A stretch of DNA of 64,000 bases from Natrinema amylolyticum. Lineage in GTDB: Archaea; Halobacteriota; Halobacteria; Halobacteriales; Natrialbaceae. The DNA is taken from positions 868,001 to 932,000 of the forward strand of contig NZ_JAIWPJ010000001.1 in the NCBI RefSeq assembly GCF_020515625.1, in the 5' to 3' direction. Every line of letters begins with the position of its first letter. The first letter of the stretch is position 1. This document shows, in pieces, positions 8,023-17,699 of this stretch. The translations under genes and the position numbers were made by a program. The notes under the pieces were generated by a model that ran no database searches, had not been told where the DNA came from, and worked only from the letters and a program-made list of their open reading frames with translations.

Positions 8023-9011
8023 TCAGGACGAACGGACGAGCGGATCGTACCACTTCTGATTATCGCGGTACCAATCGATGAACTTCGAAACCCCTTGTCG
8101 AATGTCGACAGTGGATTCGTAGCCGATGATCTCGTTTGCCTTCGAGATGTCGGCGTGAGTGTGTTCGGCGTCGCCCTCGCGGGCCTCGTCGAACTCAATT
8201 TCGAGGGTCGGATTGATTTCATCGCGGACAACTTCTGCGAGCGTGAGAATATCGATGTTGTCCGTCGACCCGACGTTACAGATCTCACCGTCGGCGCTGT
8301 CGTCCTCGAGAAGTTGTTCGTTGACTCGAACGAGATCACCGATATAGGTGAAATCGCGTGTCTGCGTTCCGTCGCCATAGATCACGGGCGGTTCGCCGTG
8401 GAGACACCGCGAGACGAAGTTGGTCATCGCCATGTTCGGGCGCATCCGCGGACCGTAGACGGTGAAGTAGCGCAATGCGACAGTCGGAAGGCCGTAGATT
8501 TCGTTGTAAACGCGCGCGCGTACTGCTCGCTCGCGAGTTTCGACACGCCGTAGGGTGAGACAGGATTCGTCGGATGTGCCTCGTCGTAGGGCAGATACTC
8601 CGGCTTACCGTACACGGACGAGGACGAGGCGAGGACGAACCGCTCGAGCTCGGTTGCTCGTGCGGCCTCAAGGAGATTCATCGTTCCGTCGACGTTGTAC
8701 TCGTTGACTTTTTACGGCTGTTCGACGCTCGTTCGAATCCCCCGCCTGAGCTGCCTGATGATAGACGATATCGGTGTCCGCAACGAGGTCGGTAACTAAT
8801 TCGGCGTCAGTAATTGATCCCTCGACGAGTTTGTAGGTTGCACCGGATTCCGCTGCCGCTGTTCGGCCGGCGTCGACGTTTCGGTCTTTGATTCCGAGAT
8901 CATAATACGGCTCGAAGTTATCGAGTACCGTAACGTCGTGTCCGCGTCGTGCAACAGCCTCCGCGATGTGGCCGCGATAAAACCGCCACTGCCGGTGACG
9001 AGAACCTTCAT
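8023..9011 (-). pseudogene. NAD-dependent sugar-nucleotide epimerase/dehydratase, frameshifted
   Basis: Three minus-strand frames join into one extended-SDR epimerase of about 325 residues: MKVLVTGSGGFI at the start, then SSSSVYGKPEYLPYDEAHPT, SPYGVSKLASEQYAR, LRYFTVYGPRMRPNMAM and GDGTQTRDFTYIGDLV. Four lesions break it. A G is missing near 8975 after GGFI; an extra base sits in the C-run 8739-8743; a stop codon is at 8712-8714; and two extra bases lie in the CG repeat 8511-8520, just after the YxxxK motif. The reading is otherwise well preserved, so inactivation looks recent; sequencing error is possible but would need several events. Confidence 0.85.
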
Positions 9012-9186
9012 TGGCTACTCGAAATCAGGGTCACTACAAAAGCGATGCGCATCTTCAGTAAAATACCTGTTTTCGACTTTATTTACACGTTCAGGATCCC
9101 TTTTGAATTGGAGGTAGAGTCTAACCGAGACAGCTCGGCCATAAGCGGTATATGATAGTATATCAGCACACTAGTTGTTTCAAAGC

Positions 9187-9192
9187 ATATAT
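9187..9192 (+). promoter_or_regulatory. TATA box for the sugar transferase gene
   Basis: ATATAT (within GCATATATGG) lies 28-33 bp upstream of the ATG at 9220. This spacing supports that ATG as the start of a leaderless transcript and argues against the in-frame ATG at 9175, which lies upstream of the box. Confidence 0.5.
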
Positions 9193-9219
9193 GGGAGTGT
9201 AGTTCCCTCCCCTTATTCG

Positions 9220-10713
9220 ATGCTAACTGGGTGGCGGTATCGAGTTGCGAGCGCGACGGGGACGGCCTGTCTCATCGTCACCGCTGTACTCGCTGCCAAT
9301 CACTCGTTTTCTCAGTCTACGTTCACGACGGCTGTTCCCGTGTTTAATCGGTTGAATCCGACCGTCCTCAGCGGATCGTCGCTCCGGTGGGCGCTGGTGC
9401 TGAGCGTCCTCATGATCGCGGGTTCGAGTTGGCCGCTATACAAGCCTCGGCCCCGACGCATTCTCGATACAGTCTTCCTCGTCCAGAAGCGCGTTCTCGT
9501 CGGCGGACTCGCGCTGGCGACGCTCGGCTACTTTCAGTGGTCACATCGCCTGCCGCGAGCAACCCTCGTGATGATCGTCGGATTCCTTGCAATCACCCTT
9601 CCCAGCTGGTTCCTCCTGATTCGAGGCCGACCTACCGACACTGACGGGCGTACGCTAGTCGTCGGAGACGATCCGAACCAGATCGAGCGTGTTATCCCAG
9701 CTATCGATGCCCCCATGATCGGCTACCTCTGTCCGACGATCACCGACGTTCGAAATGAATTGCGGAGCATATCGGATACAGACGACGAAGCGATCGCCGA
9801 CGGCGGTGTCGAACTCCAACATGATGGAATCGCCGAACTTGAGGATGGGACAAATCCATCTGACTCTCTCACTGCATTATCTCGCCTCGGCGGTCTCTCA
9901 CGACTCGAGGACGTTCTCGTCGAGTACGACATCGACACCGTCGTTCTAGCGTTTCAACAGGCCGATCGCGCAGAGTTCTTTGGAGCGCTGGACGCCTGTC
10001 ACGAACACGGCGTGAACGCGAAGGTCCACCGGGAGTACGCTGACAGTGTGCTGGTCTCCGAGGGCGACATCGGGAAGCTCGTGGACGTGGACCTTGAGCC
10101 CTGGGATCCGCTGGATCACCTGTTCAAGCGGGTCTTCGACATCGTGTTTGCGGTGGCTGCGCTCATGGTACTCGCACCTGTTATCGCCGCGGTTTCAGTA
10201 GCAATCAAACTCGAGGACGGGGGCTCTATCTTATACCAGCAGGACCGGACTGCGGTCTTCGGCGAATCGTTCCCTGTGTATAAGTTCCGGAGCATGATCG
10301 AGAACGCGGAGTCCGAGACGGGTGCCAAGATCAGCGAGGAAGACGCGGGGGATGTAGACCCCCGTGTGACACGTGTCGGTCGCGTCCTGCGGAAGACGCA
10401 TCTGGACGAAATCCCCCAACTCTGGTCAATCCTCAACGGCGATATGAGCGTCGTCGGTCCGCGACCCGAGCGACCGGAACTTGATACCGAGATTCAGAAC
10501 GATGGCATCGACTGGAGCAAACGCTGGTTCATCAAACCGGGGCTGACGGGACTTGCTCAGATCAACGACGTTACCGGACATGAATCCGCGAAGAAGCTCC
10601 GGTATGATCTCGAGTACGTCCGCAGTCAGTCGTTCTGGTTCGACGTCACGATCGTGATCCGACAGATCTGGAAAGTGTTATCCGATGTTAGGGACTTCGC
10701 TTCGGACGAATGA
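9220..10713 (+). CDS. Polyprenyl-phosphate sugar transferase (WbaP/exopolysaccharide type)
   Basis: A 497-residue protein. Four N-terminal membrane helices (for example TACLIVTAVLAANHSF and TLVMIVGFLAITLPSWFLL) precede a Rossmann-like middle domain. The C-terminal bacterial sugar transferase domain (about 300-490) has LFKRVFDIVF and a membrane helix, then YKFRSM, ATHLDEIPQLW-like KTHLDEIPQLWSILNGDMS, VGPRPERPEL and KPGLTGLAQI. These enzymes move a sugar-1-phosphate from a nucleotide sugar to a lipid phosphate, the first step of glycan assembly. The stop overlaps the next gene's ATG. A badly eroded second copy lies at 11.8-12.4 kb. Confidence 0.9.
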   Translation: MLTGWRYRVASATGTACLIVTAVLAANHSFSQSTFTTAVPVFNRLNPTVLSGSSLRWALVLSVLMIAGSSWPLYKPRPRRILDTVFLVQKRVLVGGLALATLGYFQWSHRLPRATLVMIVGFLAITLPSWFLLIRGRPTDTDGRTLVVGDDPNQIERVIPAIDAPMIGYLCPTITDVRNELRSISDTDDEAIADGGVELQHDGIAELEDGTNPSDSLTALSRLGGLSRLEDVLVEYDIDTVVLAFQQADRAEFFGALDACHEHGVNAKVHREYADSVLVSEGDIGKLVDVDLEPWDPLDHLFKRVFDIVFAVAALMVLAPVIAAVSVAIKLEDGGSILYQQDRTAVFGESFPVYKFRSMIENAESETGAKISEEDAGDVDPRVTRVGRVLRKTHLDEIPQLWSILNGDMSVVGPRPERPELDTEIQNDGIDWSKRWFIKPGLTGLAQINDVTGHESAKKLRYDLEYVRSQSFWFDVTIVIRQIWKVLSDVRDFASDE

Positions 10714-11642
10714 GTTCTACTGACGATCCCCCATCGATTTCCGGGAAACGGATTCTCGTGACTGGTGGGGCTGGATTTATCGGGAGCAATATCGCTGACA
10801 CGCTTATTTCCGATAACGACGTTCGAATCCTCGATAACCTCTCGAGCGGCTCTCGATCGAACGTCCCTGAGGGAGCCACGTTGATCGAGGGCGATATCAG
10901 GAACGATGACGATCTCGAGCGGGCGACTGAGAGCGTCGACATCATTTTTCATCAGGCGGCGTTAGTCAGCGTCGAAGAGTCAGTAGAGTATCCTGAGTTA
11001 ACCCACGATATCAACGTCACTGCAACGGTGAAGGTACTCGAACACGCGCGGCGGGAATCGGCGCGTATAGTGTTCGCCTCGAGTGCTGCTGTATACGGGC
11101 AGCCGGAATCGATGCCGATCTCCGAGGACCATCCGACGAATCCCACGTCACCATATGGCCTCTCGAAGCTCGCTGCCGAGCAGTATATTCAACTGTATAT
11201 GGATCTGTACAACCTTGAGGCCATCGTGCTTCGGTACTTTAACGTCTATGGTCCAGGGCAGATGAGCAGCGATTACAGCGCCGTTATCAGTGCTTTTGTC
11301 AAGCAAGCGGCAAATGGGAACCCTATCACAGTCGAAGGTGACGGATCACAGACCCGAGATTTCGTTCACATTCGTGATGTCGTACAGGCAAACCTGCTGG
11401 CTGCAAAGTCTGAAGCCTCTGGAGTGTTCAACGTCGGAACTGGTGAAAGTGTATCGATTCTTAAACTAGCGGAAACCATTCATACAGTCGCTGATTCAGA
11501 CTCGGAAATCGTCCATGTGGATGCTCGTTCAGAAGATATCGGCCGTAGTCGAGCCAATATCACACAGATTAAATTGACGCTTGATTTTCAACCATCTGTT
11601 TCGCTCTATGAGGGCTTAGATGACGTCATAGTAGAGAACTAA
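10710..11642 (+). CDS. NAD-dependent epimerase/dehydratase (UDP-sugar epimerase type)
   Basis: A 310-residue extended SDR. The nucleotide loop VTGGAGFIG is at 17-25, and the catalytic residues are S125 (FASSAAVYG), Y149 and K153 (SPYGLSKLAAEQ). LRYFNVYGPGQ and GDGSQTRDFVHIRDV are the usual substrate-domain motifs. The pattern is closest to UDP-glucose/UDP-N-acetylglucosamine 4-epimerases, but the substrate cannot be fixed. It is coupled by a 4-nt overlap to the sugar transferase, suggesting it supplies that enzyme's donor sugar. It is related to the broken epimerase at 8.0-9.0 kb and may have made that copy dispensable. Confidence 0.85.
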   Translation: MSSTDDPPSISGKRILVTGGAGFIGSNIADTLISDNDVRILDNLSSGSRSNVPEGATLIEGDIRNDDDLERATESVDIIFHQAALVSVEESVEYPELTHDINVTATVKVLEHARRESARIVFASSAAVYGQPESMPISEDHPTNPTSPYGLSKLAAEQYIQLYMDLYNLEAIVLRYFNVYGPGQMSSDYSAVISAFVKQAANGNPITVEGDGSQTRDFVHIRDVVQANLLAAKSEASGVFNVGTGESVSILKLAETIHTVADSDSEIVHVDARSEDIGRSRANITQIKLTLDFQPSVSLYEGLDDVIVEN

Positions 11643-11769
11643 TATTCCATAGGGATCTTATATTTGTGGTTTCTTACACACAATAATATAATTAATAATA
11701 AGAAAATTGATATCATATTGCTCGTGTCGTAAAATGCCGATTACAGAGTTTTTCAAAATGCTGAGCACG

Positions 11770-12415
11770 GATTACAAGCACACCGTGAACGCGATAGGTT
11801 TATTGGAAGTAGGCCGACGTGTGCTGGTAGCTGATGTACTGTTGGGAATTTGCGAATGAACCGCGAGCCCTAAGAGTCGCTAGATTATCTGTTTAAGCGA
11901 TTTTTCGATGTCGTATTCACGACTAGCGTTCACACCGCTGATACTAGTAATTGTCATTGTGATCAAATTGGACAATTTGGAGCCGATATTCTACAGTCAA
12001 GTTCGAACGGTTGGCTTCGGAAAACATTTTCGTTTATAATTTTTGTGCTAATAGACTATGAAGGCGAGTCAGTGATGTCGATTGAATACAAAGAGAACGA
12101 TTGGCTTACGCGGGTTGTTGCTGTAGAAGACGACTCTGAACGAAATGCTGTAGGAGCGATTGATCTTCGTAGGCGATATAAGCATTGTCTGCCTTTGTGC
12201 TCTTTGGACAGTGAAGGAGATGCTACCCAAGCAAAATATGCCGGCGTGGGCAAGTGATATTCCGTAAAAACTGGATTAACAGAGACAGGGCTGTCCAGAT
12301 TAACAATCCGAAGAGTGCTGATTCGAACGCGAAGTTGCGCCACAACTTGAGTACATCCGCCGGCAATCCTTCTAGGTTGACATGATGATCGTAATCCGAC
12401 AAGTGTGGGAAGACC
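11770..12415 (+). pseudogene. Strongly decayed copy of the sugar transferase gene
   Basis: No long reading frame survives, but the DNA can be laid along bases about 10,000-10,675 of the intact sugar transferase. Anchors are GTGAACGCG (11790 region), CTGTTTAAGCGATTTTTCGA at 11899 reading LFKRFFD (intact LFKRVFD), GTGATCAAATTGGACAAT reading VIKLDN (intact AIKLED), the GAAGACGACTCTGAACGAAA stretch matching the KTHLDE codons, GGCGATATAAGC matching GDMS, and GACAAGTGTGGGAAG matching the final RQIWK. It carries many indels and stops and is far more AT-rich than the intact gene. It covers the C-terminal half only. Confidence 0.75.
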
Positions 12416-12597
12416 CATATAATACCCAAAAGTAAACCTAAATATTGATAAAAATAAATTTTAAATTTAATATATAGTATTAATTATTATTTGTGTATAT
12501 TAGAGTGATGATAATATAGTTGATAAATAATAGACTTTGAGAGGAGCCTACAGAAAGCGATTGAGTGATATGGCAAGCAGCGAAATGGGATAAATCA

Positions 12598-13344
12598 ATG
12601 AGAATAAGCATTATCACTCCAGTATATAACGAACCCAGGATCAGGGATACACTAGAGTCAATTCGATCCCAAAACAGTGTTTCGAATCTCGAAACTATCG
12701 TAGTTGACGGTAACTCAACTGACGAGACGACCGCTATTTTGCAGGAAAACAGCGATTGGATTGATATCCTTATCAGTGAACCAGATGAAGGCATCTATGA
12801 TGCGATGAATAAGGGGATCAATCACGCTACTGGCGATGTAATCGGAATTCTGAATGCTGATGATCGATACAATGGACCAAATGTTTTGCATAGCGTACTG
12901 GAAACATTCCAGAGTAGCGAGGTCGAACTCTGTTATGGTGATTTAGTGTACGTTGATGACGATGATACAGTCGTTAGATACTGGGAGAGTGGGGAATACC
13001 ATCCGAGACGCTTTCATTTTGGCTGGATGCCTCCTCATCCGACTGTTTTTGTACGCCGAGACGTATACGAACAATACGGGACATTTGATTGTGACTTTGG
13101 AATCGCTGCCGACTACGAGTTCCTTTTACGTATTTTATTGAAAGAAGGTGTTTCAGCAGTGTATCTTGATGATACCTTAGTCAGGATGGCAACTGGCGGA
13201 GTAAGCAATACATCGGCTAATAATATCTTTCAAGCAAATTCAGAAGTCTATAAAGCCTGGAAGAAACACGGCCTCCGTGGTGGTCTACATGTTCCAATAG
13301 TGAAACCACTACGGAAGATTTTCCAGTACGGTCTTCTGGCATAG
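12598..13344 (+). CDS. Glycosyltransferase family 2
   Basis: A 248-residue GT-A enzyme. The start at 12598 gives MRISIITPVYNEP, the usual opening; the frame reads on upstream but without family similarity. Nucleotide-sugar contacts are D37 in IVVDGNSTDET and the metal motif N86-A-D88-D89. PHPTVFVRRDVYEQYGTFD and ADYEFLLRILL are typical of WcaA-like GT2 enzymes. It would add one sugar to a lipid-linked or protein-linked glycan at the cytoplasmic face. It stands alone between the eroded sugar transferase and a convergent sulfatase-like gene. Confidence 0.88.
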   Translation: MRISIITPVYNEPRIRDTLESIRSQNSVSNLETIVVDGNSTDETTAILQENSDWIDILISEPDEGIYDAMNKGINHATGDVIGILNADDRYNGPNVLHSVLETFQSSEVELCYGDLVYVDDDDTVVRYWESGEYHPRRFHFGWMPPHPTVFVRRDVYEQYGTFDCDFGIAADYEFLLRILLKEGVSAVYLDDTLVRMATGGVSNTSANNIFQANSEVYKAWKKHGLRGGLHVPIVKPLRKIFQYGLLA

Positions 13345-13534
13345 ATCATCTCTATCATCATGTTTAACGCAGAAGTACAGGAAAGGATACACTCAAATAT
13401 GAGTAATATAGCGTGCACCTATGTGTGTTTTCCAGATTGTGTCATGAAAACACCACAGTACCAGCAGTAAGCATCTATCTCAACTCTAGATCGTTTTGCG
13501 ACATGGCCAAAATTTGAACCGTCGAAAGGGGTGT

Positions 13535-14911
13535 TTAGCCGAGATAGCCTAGATCCTCCAGTCGGTCCTGTACCTCTCCGTCCTCGATATCCCTTCGAGT
13601 CACATCCCGGTCGGGACCGACCGACCGGCCCTCCGCGTCGGTGTGAGCCGTTAGCCGGTCACGGAGACAGTCAACAACCGCCGGATGGTCACTAAGAACA
13701 TCCCGCTGTTCGTCAGAATTTCTCTCATGGTCAAACAGTAGTTCCTCGTCGGTAGTCTCATTTCGGATATACCGCCACCGGTTGGTACGAACGCTCCCGT
13801 TGTACGCGGGGGTGAGGTCAGCCTCGCTGAACGCAGCCGGTTCCGACCGGAACTCGGGCAAAGTTTCGTCATCCGTCGGCGTCGGCATATCAGTCTTATT
13901 TGCCGCGTAAGATGTATCCGCGAACAGCGACCGCCCAGAGAACGACGCCGGAACATCACCTCCTGCATGCTCAACGAGAGTAGGTGCCACGTCTACGAGT
14001 TCTGTCACCCTGTCACAAGGAGTGCTTCTGCGACCCGGATCACGGAGGATAAGGGGAACGTGAGTCAGTTCGTCGTAGAGTTGGTGAGGGTGGGAGTAGC
14101 GACCGTGCTCGTAGAACTGCTCGCCGTGGTCGGCTGTCACGACGGTTAGGGTTTCCTCAAAGAGGCTCCGTGCGCGGAGCGCATTGAAGAGGTCGCCGAG
14201 ACACTGGTCAGTGTACTCTACTTCAATACGGTACAGTTTTTTGAGTTGCTCATGCTCAGACTCGGTCACTTCGTCAGGGCGCTTCAGAGCTTTGCGCCAG
14301 AGGTGTTCCCCCTGGTACTTATTCAGATAGGCATTCCCAGACTTAGCTTGATATGGCCCGTGAACGTCCATATAGTGTAACCAGAGGAAGAATGGTCGGT
14401 CATCGTCACGACCATCAAGCCACTCGACCGCGCGCTGGTTGAGTTTCTCTGCCGGGAGATAGGCATGTTTTCGGAACACTCGGAGTAGTTTGTCTGTGAG
14501 TATCTTGGCTCGACCCGAGAAGCGGTCGAGCCCCGAGAGCGGAAGCCGGGCATCAAACTCGTCGAAGCCCTTATCGAAACCGAATAAGTTTGAGAGCAGC
14601 GGGTTAGAATGGAACCCTGCCGTCTGGTAACCCTGCTTGCGGAGGACTTCTGGAATCGTTGGTTCGTCGTTAATGTAGACGCCGACCGTCTTATCAGAGA
14701 ATTCAACATACTGGAGGCCGCTCGGATATTTAGACGTGAATAGTGAGGGCATTGAGAACGTCGTGAAGGGCCCCTGTGAGAAGGCGCGCTCGTAAACGGT
14801 TCCACTCTCAGCAAGAGTATTGTACGTGGGTGTGTCGTAGTCGGACTCGTAGATGGCGTCGGCTCGAAGGGAGTCTATCGTTACGAGTAGTATATTATTT
14901 CCTTTTGCCAT
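13535..14911 (-). CDS. Sulfatase-like alkaline phosphatase superfamily enzyme
   Basis: A 458-residue protein with no signal peptide. D13 in LLVTIDSLRAD and the pair in TVVTADHGEQFYEHG are metal ligands of the alkaline phosphatase superfamily. At the nucleophile position the sequence is TTFSMPSLFTSKYPSG, with Ser53 and without the C/S-x-P-x-R motif that formylglycine sulfatases need. A phosphodiesterase or phospho-/sulfo-group transferase acting on glycans is therefore as likely as a sulfatase. The last residues are RLEDLGYLG, an ending shared by the other four family members here. It is transcribed convergently with the GT2 gene. Confidence 0.8.
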   Translation of the reverse strand: MAKGNNILLVTIDSLRADAIYESDYDTPTYNTLAESGTVYERAFSQGPFTTFSMPSLFTSKYPSGLQYVEFSDKTVGVYINDEPTIPEVLRKQGYQTAGFHSNPLLSNLFGFDKGFDEFDARLPLSGLDRFSGRAKILTDKLLRVFRKHAYLPAEKLNQRAVEWLDGRDDDRPFFLWLHYMDVHGPYQAKSGNAYLNKYQGEHLWRKALKRPDEVTESEHEQLKKLYRIEVEYTDQCLGDLFNALRARSLFEETLTVVTADHGEQFYEHGRYSHPHQLYDELTHVPLILRDPGRRSTPCDRVTELVDVAPTLVEHAGGDVPASFSGRSLFADTSYAANKTDMPTPTDDETLPEFRSEPAAFSEADLTPAYNGSVRTNRWRYIRNETTDEELLFDHERNSDEQRDVLSDHPAVVDCLRDRLTAHTDAEGRSVGPDRDVTRRDIEDGEVQDRLEDLGYLG

Positions 14912-14983
14912 TTTTGATCCGTGATCTCTATAGTAATATGATTGTGAGAGTAGGAAAGAGAAGCTTATGATTTGCTGGTCAGA

Positions 14984-16129
14984 CTATACTATGGCTCGAT
15001 CGTAGGTTGATGTGATTTCTTTTAAGTGGGTTTCAACTGGAAACTCAGAGAACGCCCGTTGAGCCGCTTGTTCGCCCATTTGTCGACGTCGCTCCTCATC
15101 TTCGACCAGTGTGTGGAGTCGGTTAGTAATAGTATCTGCACTGCCAGTCTTTGGGATGAGATAGCCAGTTTCTCCATCAACAATCTGTTCTGGAATTCCG
15201 CCGCTTCTGGAACCTACGATTGGTTTCCCAGCAACCATTCCTTCTAAGACGACGCCTGGGAAGGGGTCGTCGTGGCGAGGTATGTGGACGAGGACGTCAG
15301 CGGCAGTGATAGCAGAAACTATGTCAGGATAGAAGCCGGTCATATGGACATTTGAATGTTTTTCAGTCCGCTTTCGAAGCTCCTTTTCGTAGTCTTCGTA
15401 GCCTTCCACGCTTCCGCCGACAATTGCGATCTCCATATCGACATCATCACTCATGATATCAGCTACATCTAGCATCCGGTCCTGTCCCTTGTTTCGAGTC
15501 AGTTTCGAGACCTGCAACGCTAGGAACGACGAGTTGTTTATTCCAATATCCTTCCGAAATGTAGTTCCATCAGTTCGGCCGTCAAACCTCTCCGGCGACG
15601 GAAGGCCATCGTAAACGACATTGACTTTCTCGCTTTCGATACCGACTTCCTTGAACATCACTTCTCGAGTCCGTTCAGAGACACAAACGATTTCATCGGC
15701 GAACAGCACGACGAACCAAGAGAGGAGCACTCGGACTACTTTTGATTGTAGGCAGGCCCGGACATGACAAACTGTATCCGCACCTCCGAGTTTACCCGCG
15801 AGGAGACCGAACGGGTAACGAATTTCGTTGACGTGGATAATATCTACGTTCTCACGTCGAAGGAGAAGCGTGAGTGAAACTACCGACAAAAGGGTAGACC
15901 AAATGTACAAGAGATGTCCGGCAAAAGACCGCTGAGCGCGGAGTGGTTCGGTCCGATGGAATCGAAGGTCTATTTCTGCGTCTTGGTACCATGACGCGAT
16001 TCCATCGTTGTTGGGAAGGACTGCGATAGACTCCCAACCTCGGTCACGAACTCTGTCAGCTAGCCTATACATCCATTGGGATGCACCACTATGTATTTGG
16101 GTAGTAGAACCGTAATAAAGAACCTTCAT
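14984..16129 (-). CDS. Glycosyltransferase family 4 (GT-B)
   Basis: A 381-residue two-domain glycosyltransferase. The N-terminal domain opens MKVLYYGSTTQIHSGASQWM (glycine-rich acceptor loop). The C-terminal domain has LQVSKLTRNKGQDRML, GSVEGYEDYEKEL and the GT4 donor-site stretch PFPGVVLEGMVAGKPIVGSR with its E-x7-E-like acidic pair, followed by GGIPEQIVDGETGYL. Such retaining enzymes use GDP- or UDP-sugars. The gene reads toward the sulfatase-like gene with a 72-bp gap, so they could share a transcript. Confidence 0.88.
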   Translation of the reverse strand: MKVLYYGSTTQIHSGASQWMYRLADRVRDRGWESIAVLPNNDGIASWYQDAEIDLRFHRTEPLRAQRSFAGHLLYIWSTLLSVVSLTLLLRRENVDIIHVNEIRYPFGLLAGKLGGADTVCHVRACLQSKVVRVLLSWFVVLFADEIVCVSERTREVMFKEVGIESEKVNVVYDGLPSPERFDGRTDGTTFRKDIGINNSSFLALQVSKLTRNKGQDRMLDVADIMSDDVDMEIAIVGGSVEGYEDYEKELRKRTEKHSNVHMTGFYPDIVSAITAADVLVHIPRHDDPFPGVVLEGMVAGKPIVGSRSGGIPEQIVDGETGYLIPKTGSADTITNRLHTLVEDEERRRQMGEQAAQRAFSEFPVETHLKEITSTYDRAIV

Positions 16130-16253
16130 CTATCAGTAGATGCTTCTGAAGCATACTATATGATTCCTTCGGCATAGGAGGATAGGAAACTCAATGGGGT
16201 GGGACCAAAGGCGAGATAGATAATGTAAAGTTCGGACGTTATAATCTCAGGGC

Positions 16254-17453
16254 ATGATCGATAGCCTATGCGACGAATTACAATCTCTTGATATCAAAAA
16301 TGTATTTATATACGTTGGAGATGCTGTTCGATGGGACTATCTCCCAGACGAAGTCGCGTCGGCAGGAACTGTCGTAAAGACAGTCGCGTCCTCTATTCAT
16401 AGCCCACCCTCGTTCGCCTCACTAGCGACTGGGCGCTATCCGCCGAACCACGGGGTGTTCTCGTTCTCGAATCAGGTAAATCCCGACGTGCCAACTATAT
16501 TCGATTTGAAGGACTACGAGACACGGTTCCTGAACTCCGTTCGTGAACAATCTCATGACGTCGATCCAATTCATTCAGTGCTTCGAGAACAACCGCCTGA
16601 CGTAACTACCCCGTTCGAAAACATCTCGTCGCCGTTCGTAGTGATGGAACGCGGCCCAGGCGGTCATGCTCCGTATGGAGACTTTGATGGTACTGCCTGG
16701 GAGTATTTCCGCGCCCGAGGCGGAGCACCAATAGAGTGTATCCGTTCGGAGTACAGACAGGCAGTTGAAGCAGACGCTACTGCCTTCCAGCAGAGACTAG
16801 ATGACCTTGCAGATGCAGGACTAACTGAAGATACGTTGGTAATCTATACATCCGACCATGGCGAACTACTGGGAGAGGATGGTGGGTTAGGTCACAACGC
16901 ACCGATGCGGCCTGAACTGGTCTCTGTCCCAACTGTATTCGTTCACCCCGATATCGGAATCGGAAAGGTGGCTGACCAACACTTCCGACATGTAGACTTA
17001 CTGCCAACCATCATGTCAGTACTATCAACTTCACTCAATAGTGAACTGGATGGACAGGCCGTAACTGACGGCCTATCTGATGATCCAGGACTAACTTTCT
17101 ACGAGAGTTCATTTCTTCCAGATAACATTCCATTCTTCGATGGGAATCTCCACTATGAGGGCGCGTGGGATGCCAGCGGAGGATACACATTTGCCAAGGG
17201 CGGACGGAGCAATAGGCTCGCTATTCTCTTTGGTAAGACTGTGAAAAGTTCGAAACGTTCCTACCTCCATCGGAATATCAACCGGGCCACCAAGTCATAC
17301 TGGGCAGATGAGATGTGCTTTGGGCAGCCCGGCTTTGAACGTGATCAAGCGCTGGATCACCTTCGAAAAGTTAAGGAGCGGAAAGTGGCTTCGACTTCAG
17401 TTGACCTGACTGGAGATGCTGAAGACCATCTACGTGATTTGGGATATCTCTAA
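16254..17453 (+). CDS. Sulfatase-like alkaline phosphatase superfamily enzyme
   Basis: A 399-residue family member, shorter than usual. Metal ligands are D23 in YVGDAVRWDYL and the DH pair in YTSDHGELLGEDGG. The nucleophile region reads SSIHSPPSFASLATGRYPP with Ser50 and no C-x-P-x-R sulfatase signature. Between them GPGGHAPYGDFDGTAWEYF is an expected substrate-side loop. The C-terminus is HLRDLGYL. It is divergent from the GT4 gene, separated by 124 bp of AT-rich promoter-like DNA. The substrate is unknown; a glycan phosphate or sulfate is plausible given the neighbours. Confidence 0.75.
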   Translation: MIDSLCDELQSLDIKNVFIYVGDAVRWDYLPDEVASAGTVVKTVASSIHSPPSFASLATGRYPPNHGVFSFSNQVNPDVPTIFDLKDYETRFLNSVREQSHDVDPIHSVLREQPPDVTTPFENISSPFVVMERGPGGHAPYGDFDGTAWEYFRARGGAPIECIRSEYRQAVEADATAFQQRLDDLADAGLTEDTLVIYTSDHGELLGEDGGLGHNAPMRPELVSVPTVFVHPDIGIGKVADQHFRHVDLLPTIMSVLSTSLNSELDGQAVTDGLSDDPGLTFYESSFLPDNIPFFDGNLHYEGAWDASGGYTFAKGGRSNRLAILFGKTVKSSKRSYLHRNINRATKSYWADEMCFGQPGFERDQALDHLRKVKERKVASTSVDLTGDAEDHLRDLGYL

Positions 17454-17699
17454 GCCAAATACGATGGTGAATTTGGGGCTGGGAGAATCAATGTTGAAAT
17501 CTTTCTGGAGGTCTTCGTAGATCTCGAGCGTCTTGCGATCATATTGCCGCACATGAAGTGAGCAGCCAGCTCCGCTTTTGAGAATATTGATGGTAGAAAG
17601 ATATCCTATGGTTTGTCATATGACGTATCATAGATGTCCAGTTCAGAATGGTGTAAAAAGACTATAAGAAACATTCTCGGCTAAAGTCCTGTTATTGGT
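17454..17699. other. Gene-free stretch left of the IS110 remnant
   Basis: No intact gene. The minus strand reads open for about 45 codons around 17466-17600 (LHVRQYDRKTLEIYEDLQ is protein-like), perhaps a fragment of another lost gene. I could not identify it. Confidence 0.3.
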
